DNA from: Hyphomicrobiales bacterium
Lineage (GTDB): Bacteria; Pseudomonadota; Alphaproteobacteria; Rhizobiales; Devosiaceae
Length of the DNA stretch: 64,000 bases
Assembly: GCA_900470445.1 (NCBI GenBank)
Contig: UCAU01000014.1
Span: 1 to 64,000, forward strand
Reading direction: 5' to 3'
The notes under the pieces are model-generated. The model did no database searches and had not been told where the DNA came from. It saw nothing but the letters and a program-made list of their open reading frames with translations. The position numbers and the translations under genes were made by a program. Shown piece after piece: positions 8,473 to 16,309 of this stretch (its first letter is position 1; each line of letters opens with the position of its first letter).

Positions 8473-9450
8473 CTACACTTTCTCGGGTGACTTTTCTCCG
8501 GGTGCGGAGGCGGCAAATATGATCCGCTGCAGGACGATGAACAAGAATAGCAGCACGCCAATAACGATCTTGGTCCACCAGCTCGATAGCGTGCCATCGA
8601 AGATGATGTAGGTCTGCACCAGGCCCAGCAGCATGACGCCGACAAAGGTGCCCAGCACGAAACCATAGCCGCCGGTGAGCAGGGTTCCCCCGATCACCAC
8701 TGCCGAGATGGCATCGAGTTCGACGCCCACCGCCGCCAGCGGATAGCCAGCAGATGTGTAAAGGGAAAAGACGATTCCCGCCAAGGCCGCAAGTACGCTC
8801 GAGAGCATGTAAATCTGTACCGTGGTGCGGGCCACCGGCACGCCCATGAGCGAGGCCGAGGTGGCGTTGCCGCCCAGGGCATAGACATAGGAGCCGAAGC
8901 GGGTGCGGTGGGCCAGCAGAGCGCCGATGAGGAAGATGGCGATCATCAAGAGGCCAATGAAACTGAGGCGGCCGCCGCCGGGCAGGCGGATGATGAGGCC
9001 GGTCAGCGTTGAATAGAATTCGTGATTGATGGGCACCGAATCCTGGGTGATGACCGAGGCGCCGCCGCGCGCCAGGAACATGCCGGCGAGGGTGACGATA
9101 AAACTGGGCACTTGCAGGTAGTGGATGGTGAGGCCCATGGCGGCGCCGAACAGGGCCGCGACCCCCAGCGCGATGGCGAAGGCGAGGAGGGGATGCACGC
9201 CCAGCCAGGAGATCAGCACGGCGACGAGGACGCCGGTGAAGCCGATCACCGCGCCGACCGACAGATCGATGCCGCCCGAGATGATGACGAAGGTCATGCC
9301 GACGGCGGCAATGCCCAAAAAGGCATTGTCGGTGAGGAAATTGCCCAGCACGCGGGTCGAGAGCAGGCCGGGAAATTGCACGACGCTGGCGGCATAGGCG
9401 ATGATGAAGATGACGGCGGTGGCCGCCAGGGGGCGCAGGCTGCGTTTCAT
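8473..9450 (-). CDS. yjfF: Galactofuranose ABC transporter permease YjfF
   Basis: A 325-residue CUT2-type permease. Segments such as LTDNAFLGIAAVGMTFVI, SGGIDLSVGAVIGFTGV and FDGTLSSWWTKIVIGVLLF agree closely with E. coli YjfF, recalled from the known protein. The ATG at 9450 overlaps the ytfT stop (ATGA). YjfF and YtfT are the two membrane subunits of a galactofuranose importer. The identification rests on all four ytf components being adjacent and in the E. coli order. Confidence 0.88.
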   Translation of the reverse strand: MKRSLRPLAATAVIFIIAYAASVVQFPGLLSTRVLGNFLTDNAFLGIAAVGMTFVIISGGIDLSVGAVIGFTGVLVAVLISWLGVHPLLAFAIALGVAALFGAAMGLTIHYLQVPSFIVTLAGMFLARGGASVITQDSVPINHEFYSTLTGLIIRLPGGGRLSFIGLLMIAIFLIGALLAHRTRFGSYVYALGGNATSASLMGVPVARTTVQIYMLSSVLAALAGIVFSLYTSAGYPLAAVGVELDAISAVVIGGTLLTGGYGFVLGTFVGVMLLGLVQTYIIFDGTLSSWWTKIVIGVLLFLFIVLQRIIFAASAPGEKSPEKV

Positions 9451-10451
9451 TTGGGGCCTGCCTTGGCGGGAACGAGGCGCTGCCGGGTGAAGAGGCGCGC
9501 GGCAAAGGGCGACTGGATCAGCAGGATCAGGATGATCATGCCGGCCTTGACGATGAGGTTGAATTCGGGCGGGAAGCCCGACATCAGGATGCCGGTATTC
9601 ATGGCCTGGATGATGATGGCGCCGACTACGGCCATGGGGACGGAGAAACGGCCGCCGAGGAGCGAGGTGCCGCCGATGACTACGGCGAGGATGGCGTCGA
9701 GTTCGAGCCAGAGGCCGGAATTGTTGGCATCGGCGCCGCGAATGTCGGCGGCGACGACGATGCCGGCAATGGCGGCGCAGAAGCCGGATAGCGCATAGAC
9801 CAGGACCAGCAGCATGCGGCTGCGGATGCCGGCGAGGGTAGCGGCGGCGCGATTGACGCCGATGGCCTGGATGAAGAGGCCGATGGCGGTTTTGCGCACC
9901 AGAACCGTCACCAAGATCAGCAGGACCAGGGCGATGACCGCGGCCATGGGGAAGCCGAGGAAGGAGCCGGTGCCGATAAAGATCAAAGCGGGGTCGTTGA
10001 AGGTAACGATGGAGCCTTCGGTGATGAGCTGGGCAATGCCGCGCCCGGCCACCATGAGCACCAGCGTTGCCACGATGGGCTGGATATCGAGGATGGCGAC
10101 GAGAAAGCCGTTCCACAGGCCACAGGCAATGCCGACGGCAAGCGCTGCTATCACCGCGACGGGGGTGGGATAGCCGGCGACCACCATGGTGGCGGCGACG
10201 GCGCCGCAGACCGCCATGATGGCGCCGACGGAGAGATCAACGCCCTTGGTGGCGATGACGCCAGTCATGCCGATGGCCAGGATCGCCACCGGCGCGCCGC
10301 GATTGAGCACGTCGATCAGGCTGCCGAACAGGCGCCCATCCTGCCAGGTGATGCGAAAGAAATTGGGAAAGAGCAGCCAGTTGATGAGCAATACGCCGGC
10401 GAGCGCCAGCAATTGCGGATTGGCGAGGCGTTCGAGATGGAGGCGCTTCAT
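9447..10451 (-). CDS. ytfT: Galactofuranose ABC transporter permease YtfT
   Basis: A 334-residue CUT2-type permease. QDGRLFGSLIDVLNRGAPVA, ATKGVDLSVGAIMAV and IVVAADIRGADANNSGLWLE match E. coli YtfT nearly residue for residue. It starts at 10451, overlapping the ytfR stop by 4 bases, and ends overlapping yjfF by 4 bases. The chain of ATGA overlaps indicates a tightly coupled operon. Confidence 0.9.
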   Translation of the reverse strand: MKRLHLERLANPQLLALAGVLLINWLLFPNFFRITWQDGRLFGSLIDVLNRGAPVAILAIGMTGVIATKGVDLSVGAIMAVCGAVAATMVVAGYPTPVAVIAALAVGIACGLWNGFLVAILDIQPIVATLVLMVAGRGIAQLITEGSIVTFNDPALIFIGTGSFLGFPMAAVIALVLLILVTVLVRKTAIGLFIQAIGVNRAAATLAGIRSRMLLVLVYALSGFCAAIAGIVVAADIRGADANNSGLWLELDAILAVVIGGTSLLGGRFSVPMAVVGAIIIQAMNTGILMSGFPPEFNLIVKAGMIILILLIQSPFAARLFTRQRLVPAKAGPK

Positions 10452-11965
10452 GGTTGGGCCTCGTCGGCGGAATTGGCGATGGCCTGCACGATCACTCCGG
10501 GGTTGATATTCTTGCCGCGCAATTCGGCCACCATTTCGCGATCGCGCATCACCACGATGCGCGAGCTATAGGCGACCACTTCGTCGAGCTCGGAGGAGAT
10601 GACGACCATGGCCATGCCATCGTCGCGCAGCCGGTTGATGGTGCGCACGATTTCGGCATGGGCGCCCACATCGATGCCGCGGGTGGGCTCGTCCAGAATG
10701 AGGAAGGCCGGGTCGGTGGCGAGCCAGCGCGAGAGGATGACCTTTTGCTGATTGCCGCCCGAGAGCAGCTTGACGGGCATGTCGAGCGAGGCGGCGCGGA
10801 TATCCATGGCCTCGCCGAATTTGCCGGCGATTTCGAGCTGTTCGTCGCGGTTGAGGGCGCGGAACCAGCCGAGCTTGCCCTGCAGTGCGATGATGATGTT
10901 TTCGCGCACCGACAGATCGCCGAAAATGCCCTCGGCCTTGCGGTCCTCGGGGCAGAAGCCGAAGCCACGGCTGATGGCGTCGGTGGTGTTGCGGATGGCG
11001 GTGGGCTTGCCGGCGACAGTGAGCGTGCCCTGATCGGCCGGATCGGCGCCGAACATCAGGCGGGCCATTTCGGTACGGCCGGAACCGAGGAGGCCCGCGA
11101 CCCCGATGACCTCGCCCTTGTGGATGGTTAGATCGAAGGGATGCACGCTTTTCTTGCGGCCATAGGATTTGAAATCGAGCAGCACATCGGTGGTGGGGCG
11201 CTCGGGTTCGAGGTCAGTGGCGCCGGAAAAGGCGATGTCCTTGCCCAGCATGAGGCGGACCACATCGGTGCGGCTGACGCTGTCGAGCTGGCGGGTATCG
11301 ACCAGCTTGCCATTGCGCAACACGGTCACCCGGTCGGAAATGGCAAAGACCTGATCGAGGAAATGGGTGATGAAGATGATGGCAAGGCCGCTTTGCTTGA
11401 GGTCGGCAATAACCTCGAACAGGCGCTCGACTTCGTTGCGGTCAAGGCTGGCGGTGGGTTCGTCGAGGATCAGCACCTTGCCGGAGAGTTCGACGGCGCG
11501 GGCAATGGCGACGATCTGCTGCACGGCGACCGAATGGCTGCCCAGATCGCTGCCGGGATCGATCGCCAGGCCATAGCGTTCGAGCAGCGTTTTGGCGGCC
11601 GCTTCCATCTTCTTGTGATCGACGAGGCCGAAACGGGTGGGCTGGTGGCCCAGATAAAGGTTCTCGGCCACCGAGCGGTTGGGCAGGAGATTGACCTCCT
11701 GATAGACCGTGCCGATACCATGGGTTTGCGCATGAAGGGGATTATCGAGGGTGACCGGAGCGCCGTCGACAAAGACGCCGCCGACATCGGGCTGGTAGGC
11801 GCCGGTCAGAACCTTGATCAGGGTGGACTTGCCGGCCCCGTTTTCACCCAAGAGGGCATGGACCTCGCCGGGCCGCAGGCCGAAATCGATGGCGTCGAGC
11901 GCGGTGTGATTGCCAAAAATCTTGGTCACGCCGCGTGCTTCGAGCACGTAAGGGCTATCGGTCAT
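10448..11965 (-). CDS. ytfR: Galactofuranose ABC transporter ATP-binding protein YtfR
   Basis: A 505-residue protein with two ABC ATPase domains in tandem, as in all CUT2 transporters. The first has Walker A GENGAGKS and a degenerate signature (SHSVAVQQ). The second has a degenerate P-loop region (LLGSGRTE), an intact LLSGGNQQK signature and LILDEPTRGIDVGAHAEI. It couples ATP hydrolysis to import by YtfT/YjfF. It is separated from ytfQ upstream by a long inverted repeat, which may lower its expression relative to the binding protein. Confidence 0.9.
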   Translation of the reverse strand: MTDSPYVLEARGVTKIFGNHTALDAIDFGLRPGEVHALLGENGAGKSTLIKVLTGAYQPDVGGVFVDGAPVTLDNPLHAQTHGIGTVYQEVNLLPNRSVAENLYLGHQPTRFGLVDHKKMEAAAKTLLERYGLAIDPGSDLGSHSVAVQQIVAIARAVELSGKVLILDEPTASLDRNEVERLFEVIADLKQSGLAIIFITHFLDQVFAISDRVTVLRNGKLVDTRQLDSVSRTDVVRLMLGKDIAFSGATDLEPERPTTDVLLDFKSYGRKKSVHPFDLTIHKGEVIGVAGLLGSGRTEMARLMFGADPADQGTLTVAGKPTAIRNTTDAISRGFGFCPEDRKAEGIFGDLSVRENIIIALQGKLGWFRALNRDEQLEIAGKFGEAMDIRAASLDMPVKLLSGGNQQKVILSRWLATDPAFLILDEPTRGIDVGAHAEIVRTINRLRDDGMAMVVISSELDEVVAYSSRIVVMRDREMVAELRGKNINPGVIVQAIANSADEAQP

Positions 11966-12015
11966 GCAATTTTCCCCCGCTAGCCAGATTAGTCTGGTTC
12001 AACCCCGATGGTACT

Positions 12016-12135
12016 CCCTCCCCCTTGTGGAGAGGTCAGCTTTTCGCCCTGCAGCGAAAAAGCAAGGGTGGGGGTGAGTCACAAACATCAAGCCAGATAA
12101 GAACCCCACCCTAACCCTCCCCACAAGGGGGAGGG
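12016..12135. repeat. Long inverted repeat between ytfQ and ytfR (family 2)
   Basis: CCCTCCCCCTTGTGG at 12016-12030 is the exact reverse complement of CCACAAGGGGGAGGG at 12121-12135. The interval contains a second pairing (AGGGTGGGGGT with ACCCCACCCT) and an inner hairpin near 12040-12062 (CTTTTCGC...GCGAAAAAG). The structure lies inside the operon, between the binding-protein and ATPase genes. It could stabilise ytfQ mRNA or stop some transcripts. Confidence 0.6.
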
Positions 12136-12158
12136 AATTGGGTGGGGGTCAATCCAGA

Positions 12159-13133
12159 TTAGTAGCCCAGACCCTTGCGGGTGTCATATTCGCCCTGCGG
12201 ATTGTCGGCAGGGGTATAGAGCTTGGATTCGGTGATGATGAACTTGGCGGGCTCGGTGCCGTCCTTGAGGTAGGCAGCGAGGGCGTCGAAGGCGGGGCCA
12301 GCCATGTTGGGGGTCAGTTCCACCGTGGCATTGGCTTCGCCGGCCACCATGGCCGAGAAGATGTCCGGCACGCCGTCGATCGAGACCACCTTGATGTCGG
12401 TGCCGGGCTTGAGGCCGGCATCCTTGATGGCCTGGATGGCGCCAACCGCCATGTCGTCATTGTGGGCGTAGACAGCGCAGATATCGGCGCCGCCATTTTC
12501 GGCCTTGATGAAGCCTTCCATCACTTCCTTGCCCTTGGCGCGGGTGAAGTCGCCAGTCTGGCTGCGGGCGATGGTGATGTTGTCGTGGCCCTTGATGGCC
12601 TCTTCAAAGCCCTGCTTGCGATTGATGGCGGGGGTGGAGCCGACAGTGCCCTGGAGTTCGACGACCTTGCACGGCTCGGTGCCGACGGCATTGACCAGCC
12701 AATCGCCGGCAACGCGGCCTTCCTTGACCTGATCGGAGGCAACCGAGGTGAGGTACAGGTCCTCAGGCGCATCGACGCCGCGATCGAGCAGGATGACCGG
12801 AATTTCGGCTTCCTTGGCTTCGGTCAGCACATCTTCCCAGCCGGTGGCGACGACGGGCGCGACCAGAATGGCATCGACGCCCTGGGCGATGAAGCCGCGA
12901 ATGGCTTTGATCTGGTTTTCCTGCTTCTGCTGCGCATCGGCAAATTTGAGATCGATGCCGCGCTCTTCAGCCTGCTGCTTGGTGACCGAAGTTTCGGCGG
13001 CGCGCCAGCCCGATTCCGAACCGATCTGGCTGAAGCCGACGACCAGGCCGTTCAGGCTATCCTGCGCGATAGCGACAGACGTCAAAGCAGTGGCAAGGCT
13101 CGCCGCGACGGCGAGCGTTTTAATGATGTTCAC
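12159..13133 (-). CDS. ytfQ: Galactofuranose ABC transporter, periplasmic binding protein YtfQ
   Basis: A 324-residue periplasmic sugar-binding protein. After a signal peptide ending SVAIA/QDS, the mature protein begins with VGFSQIGSESGWRAAETSVT. It keeps APVVATGWEDVL, VYAHNDDM and VELTPNMAGPAFDAL, the hallmarks of E. coli YtfQ, which binds galactofuranose. A GTG at 13133 is the start: GGGAGGAC lies 4 bases before it and the signal peptide begins there. It is the first gene of ytfQ-ytfR-ytfT-yjfF-gntR. Confidence 0.92.
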   Translation of the reverse strand: MNIIKTLAVAASLATALTSVAIAQDSLNGLVVGFSQIGSESGWRAAETSVTKQQAEERGIDLKFADAQQKQENQIKAIRGFIAQGVDAILVAPVVATGWEDVLTEAKEAEIPVILLDRGVDAPEDLYLTSVASDQVKEGRVAGDWLVNAVGTEPCKVVELQGTVGSTPAINRKQGFEEAIKGHDNITIARSQTGDFTRAKGKEVMEGFIKAENGGADICAVYAHNDDMAVGAIQAIKDAGLKPGTDIKVVSIDGVPDIFSAMVAGEANATVELTPNMAGPAFDALAAYLKDGTEPAKFIITESKLYTPADNPQGEYDTRKGLGY

Positions 13134-13190
13134 GATGTCCTCCCAATGTGGCCGCCGAGGCGTATTCACCTTCAGCGATGAGAGGACGAT

Positions 13191-13209
13191 ATATAAAGTA
13201 CTATTATAT
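13191..13209 (-). promoter_or_regulatory. AT-rich near-palindrome at the ytfQ promoter, possible operator
   Basis: On the minus strand the block reads ATATAATAGTACTTTATAT: outer arms ATATAA/TTATAT around the palindrome AGTACT, off by one base. A consensus-like TATAAT lies inside it, with no good -35 hexamer at normal distance. The base composition stands out from the surrounding GC-rich DNA. The FadR-type regulator at the operon's end is a plausible binder. Confidence 0.4.
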
Positions 13210-13303
13210 GTAAAGTGACGACGTGAAGGGGTATTTGCCGTTTGTTTTGCGGTGGCGTGAAGAGGGGTCAGGCCCCGGATTTTCAAGTAAATATTGTTAT
13301 TTT

Positions 13304-13385
13304 CCCTCGGGCTTGACCCGAGGGGCGGTCGGGCAGTCACTGGTTCAGTGCAAGCGGAGAATGGCCCTCGGGTCAGGCCCGAGGG
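13304..13385. repeat. Two identical-arm hairpins in tandem
   Basis: CCCTCGGG (13304-13311) pairs with CCCGAGGG (13317-13324) around CTTGA. The same arms recur at 13365-13372 and 13378-13385 around TCAGG. The two hairpins could also pair with each other into one long structure. This looks like a REP-type doublet rather than a terminator, as there is no T-run. Confidence 0.55.
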
Positions 13386-13488
13386 AGAACGGTGGGGAGG
13401 AGAGCTTGGGGTCGCGGGTCGGGTAGCATCTCGCCACGACCTCGTGGTTCGACAGGCTCACCATGAGGTCTACTGGAAGCCTGCCCGT

Positions 13489-14526
13489 TCAGCTGCGCCA
13501 TTGGGGGGTGGGTTCGGCCAGAGTTTGCAGGGTTTCCACCGGTTCGCCGTCGATGCGCTTGAGCAGGAGGCGGGTCAGTTCGACGCCGGCGCCGAAGACG
13601 TCTTCCTGGATGCTGTCGAGCGTGGGGAAGAGGGTGGGCAGGATGTCGGAGGTTTGTTTGTAGACCAGCTGGACATCGCGGCCCAATTGCAGGCCGCCAT
13701 CCTGCAGGCCTCCGATCAGGGCGATGGCGCGCATTTCGCTGTCGCTGATAATGCCATCGGGGTGATCGGGCGCGCGGGCCAGTTCCTCGCCGAGGCGCCG
13801 CACATCGGCCGAGCCGCCCAGCGCGACGGGGCCGCCGAGCACTCTGGCGCGCATGCCGGCCTGGGCGGTGGTGCGGTGAAAGGTGGTGACGATATTGTGG
13901 TAATTGGTGGTGCTGTCATCCCCGATCATCAGCAGCACATTCTTGCAGCCGCGCTCGGCCAGGCGCTGCACGGCCATGGCGGCGAAGGTTTCCGAATGGA
14001 AGTCGTGATAGGGGTGGGGGCTGTAAAATTCGGTGCGGCCGTGGCTGACAAAGGGAAAGTCGGCGTCCATCAGCATCTGTACCCGGCGGTCACGCGGGCC
14101 GGTATGGGTGATGATCACGCCATCGGCGGTGCGATTATCCAGAATGTAGCGGATGGTGTCGGTGGAGAGCTGGCGCTCGAATTCGGGCATCACCGTCAGG
14201 TGGTAGCGGGTATTCTTGATGGCCTGGCCGATGCCCTGGATCATCCGGCGGGAAAAATCGATGGAATCCTCGGCGCCATCGAGCACGAGGGCGACCACAT
14301 TGGTCTTGCCGGTGCGCAGGCGCACGCCCGCGCGGTCGGGCACATAGCCTAGCGATTGCGCCGCATCCATGACGCGCTGGCGGGTTTCCTGCTTCAGCGT
14401 GGTGCCGCCGCGCAATGACAGCGAAACGGTGGAAAGGCTGAGCCCGGTCAATTCGGCCAGCGTCTTCAGCGTCACGCGCTGATGGGCGCTGCCTGGCCGC
14501 GAACCCGGCTTTGGCGTTTGGTTCAT
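13489..14526 (-). CDS. LacI family transcriptional regulator (alpha-mannoside locus)
   Basis: A 345-residue repressor-type protein. The helix-turn-helix is TLKTLAELTGLSLSTVSLSLRG, followed by a hinge helix and a periplasmic-binding-like ligand domain (GVIITHTG, GIISDSEMRAIALI). The ATG at 14526 is chosen because it starts just before the DNA-binding domain; an ATG at 14595 in the same frame would add 23 unlikely residues. It is divergent from the binding-protein gene at 14802, with two matching palindromes between them, so it very likely controls the mannosidase operon. Confidence 0.85.
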   Translation of the reverse strand: MNQTPKPGSRPGSAHQRVTLKTLAELTGLSLSTVSLSLRGGTTLKQETRQRVMDAAQSLGYVPDRAGVRLRTGKTNVVALVLDGAEDSIDFSRRMIQGIGQAIKNTRYHLTVMPEFERQLSTDTIRYILDNRTADGVIITHTGPRDRRVQMLMDADFPFVSHGRTEFYSPHPYHDFHSETFAAMAVQRLAERGCKNVLLMIGDDSTTNYHNIVTTFHRTTAQAGMRARVLGGPVALGGSADVRRLGEELARAPDHPDGIISDSEMRAIALIGGLQDGGLQLGRDVQLVYKQTSDILPTLFPTLDSIQEDVFGAGVELTRLLLKRIDGEPVETLQTLAEPTPQWRS

Positions 14527-14590
14527 GGTTTCATTTGTCCCCGGCCTCTCTTTTACACCGGCTGCCTGATATTCCAAATGCTGTTCAGCT

Positions 14591-14602
14591 TGCAACGATG
14601 CA
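14591..14602. promoter_or_regulatory. LacI-type operator, copy 1
   Basis: TGCAACGATGCA differs from copy 2 at one position and keeps the central CG typical of LacI-family operators. It lies 65 bases upstream of the LacI start at 14526. Its centre is 109 bases from that of copy 2, a distance compatible with looping. Confidence 0.6.
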
Positions 14603-14699
14603 GAATGTATTCAACAGGCTAAAGCGCTCCAAATGGCCGTAAAGTCCTACGAAAAACGCCGTATGACGTGGTTCATAAGAGCACGAGACAATTAGGATT

Positions 14700-14711
14700 T
14701 GCAACGTTGCA
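14700..14711. promoter_or_regulatory. LacI-type operator, copy 2
   Basis: TGCAACGTTGCA is a perfect 12-base palindrome with central CG, the classic shape of a LacI-family site. It lies about 90 bases before the binding-protein start at 14802, in the divergent gap with the regulator gene. Confidence 0.65.
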
Positions 14712-14801
14712 TTTCCTGTGTTTACCTTGGGCCGCGCCGGGGGAGGGTCTGGCGCCGCAAAGCCGCGCAATGTCGCGGCGCGAGCACTCGAGGAGGAGTT
14801 G

Positions 14802-16121
14802 ATGCTCAAAAAGAATCTGCTGACGACGGTGGCCGCCATTGCCATGGCCGCGACGACTGCCCTGCCGGCGCATGCCGAAGTGACGATTATGTATGCCGAA
14901 TGGCTCTCGTCCCTGGTCGAACCCGGCATCAAGAATTTCGAGGCGGCGACGGGGGAGACGGTCAATGCGATCAAGCTGCCCGGCCAGGGCTATGATCAGC
15001 GCATTGCGCTCGACCTGAGCGCCGGCACGGCGGCTGATGTGATCCAGATGGACAGTTTCATGGTGTCCGAACTGGCGTCGGCGGGGTATCTGCATCCGCT
15101 CAACGAGCAGGGGGCAGGCTGGGACCAGTTCCAGTATTACCAGCCGGGACTGCTCGAAGTGGCGTCCTATGAAGGCAAGGTCTATGGTCTGCCCACCGAT
15201 ACCGACGTGCGCATGCTGTGGTACGACAAATCCAATTTCGAAAAGGCCGGCATTGCCGTGCCGTGGGAGCCCAAGAGTTGGGCCGATGTGCTCGATGCCG
15301 CCCAGAAGCTCAAGGATGCGGGCGTGCAATATTTCTTCCAGCTGCCCGCCGGCACCAAGCAGGGCGAAGCCTCCACCATGCAGGGCTTCTACATGCTGCT
15401 GCTGGGCGCCGATACGCCCGAGGGTGACCGCAACCGCCTGCTCAATCGCGAGACGGGGCAGTGGATCGGCGACAGCCCGGCCATCCGCCGGACGCTGGAA
15501 TTCTACAAGAAAGTCTATGGCGATATGGGCATGCCGGCCGACCTCAATTATGCCGCCGATCCCGGTGTGGCGGTGCGCGAGGCTTTGGCCAATGACCAAC
15601 TCGGCATTCATGCATCGGGCTCGTGGGAAGATGCGTGCCTGTGGGATTGCAACGGGGTGAACCTGCCGACCCGCGAAGAGCGCGATGCCATGGTGGGGTG
15701 GACCCCATGGCCCGGCTCGGGCGAGCCCGGCGCCAAGGCGACCACCAATATTTCGGGTGGCTGGACCATTGGCGTCAATGCCAAGGCCGCCAATCCGGAT
15801 ATGGCGTTCCAACTGGTGACGACGATTTTCGACGTCGAGAACTTCAAGGCCTGGACGCTGGCCAATCACCGCATGGCGGTGCGCACCGATATCTCGGACT
15901 CGCCCGAATATATGGAAGACGCGTATCTGGCCAAGGCGACGGCGCTCGCAGCCGACACAACGGGCCGCGATACGGTGCCCGGCTACCAGACGGTTTCGGC
16001 CCTGGTGCAGCAGATGACGGCCGATATCCTGGACGGCGCCGAAGTCGAAGACGTGGTGCAGGAATATCATGATGCCCTGGTCGACGAGTTCGGCGAGGAC
16101 AAGGTCATCACCTACGAATAA
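14802..16121 (+). CDS. Carbohydrate ABC transporter, extracellular solute-binding protein
   Basis: A family 1 sugar-binding protein of 439 residues. It begins MLKKNLLTTVAAIAMAAT with a signal peptide ending PAHA/EV. The body has GYDQRIALDLSAGTAADVIQ and a ligand-side aromatic segment VGWTPWPG. The ATG at 14802 follows GAGGAGGAG, which settles the start over earlier in-frame ATGs. It opens the operon with two permeases, a GH38 alpha-mannosidase and an ATPase, so the ligand is probably a mannose-containing oligosaccharide. Confidence 0.88.
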   Translation: MLKKNLLTTVAAIAMAATTALPAHAEVTIMYAEWLSSLVEPGIKNFEAATGETVNAIKLPGQGYDQRIALDLSAGTAADVIQMDSFMVSELASAGYLHPLNEQGAGWDQFQYYQPGLLEVASYEGKVYGLPTDTDVRMLWYDKSNFEKAGIAVPWEPKSWADVLDAAQKLKDAGVQYFFQLPAGTKQGEASTMQGFYMLLLGADTPEGDRNRLLNRETGQWIGDSPAIRRTLEFYKKVYGDMGMPADLNYAADPGVAVREALANDQLGIHASGSWEDACLWDCNGVNLPTREERDAMVGWTPWPGSGEPGAKATTNISGGWTIGVNAKAANPDMAFQLVTTIFDVENFKAWTLANHRMAVRTDISDSPEYMEDAYLAKATALAADTTGRDTVPGYQTVSALVQQMTADILDGAEVEDVVQEYHDALVDEFGEDKVITYE

Positions 16122-16138
16122 GCCACACCTCCCCGGTG

Positions 16139-16204
16139 CGGCGGTCTCCAGAATGGGGGCCGCCGTGACGGGGTGATTTCTGGGTGTCGCATGGTGTAGC
16201 GACA
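16139..16204. other. Stem-loops after the binding-protein gene
   Basis: CGGCGG at 16139-16144 pairs with CCGCCG at 16160-16165. A second hairpin pairs TGTCGC (16185-16190) with GCGACA (16199-16204). They fill the 188-base gap between binding protein and permease and, with the repeat at 16260, resemble the attenuating structures seen after other binding-protein genes in this window. No T-run follows. Confidence 0.4.
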
Positions 16205-16259
16205 TCTATCCCCACACGCGATGTCACCCGAGATCGACGACGCGGCAAAATCTCAGGAT

Positions 16260-16285
16260 GGTTCCGGCCGGCGCCGGAATGACAC
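16260..16285. repeat. Palindromic repeat, family 1
   Basis: GGTTCCGGCCGGCGCCGGAA then TGACACC: a variant of the family core with a symmetric GGCCGGCGCCGG centre. It lies inside an operon, between binding protein and permease genes. Confidence 0.55.
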
Positions 16286-16309
16286 CGAGCAAATCATGGG
16301 CCCGTGTGA

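Larger units (their letters stand above)
13134..13488. other. 355-bp gap between ytfQ and the LacI regulator
   Basis: No coding sequence is supported here. It holds the ytfQ promoter region (AT-rich patch at 13191-13209), then two matched hairpins at 13304-13385. The rest, to the LacI stop at 13489, shows nothing recognisable. The two flanking genes are both on the minus strand. Confidence 0.6.

Noticed and set aside
8473-10116. A 547-codon reading that would fuse about 220 residues to the N-terminus of YjfF
   Set aside because: The extra part is ytfT read in another frame. The ATG at 9450 matches the known YjfF start and overlaps the ytfT stop by 4 bases.
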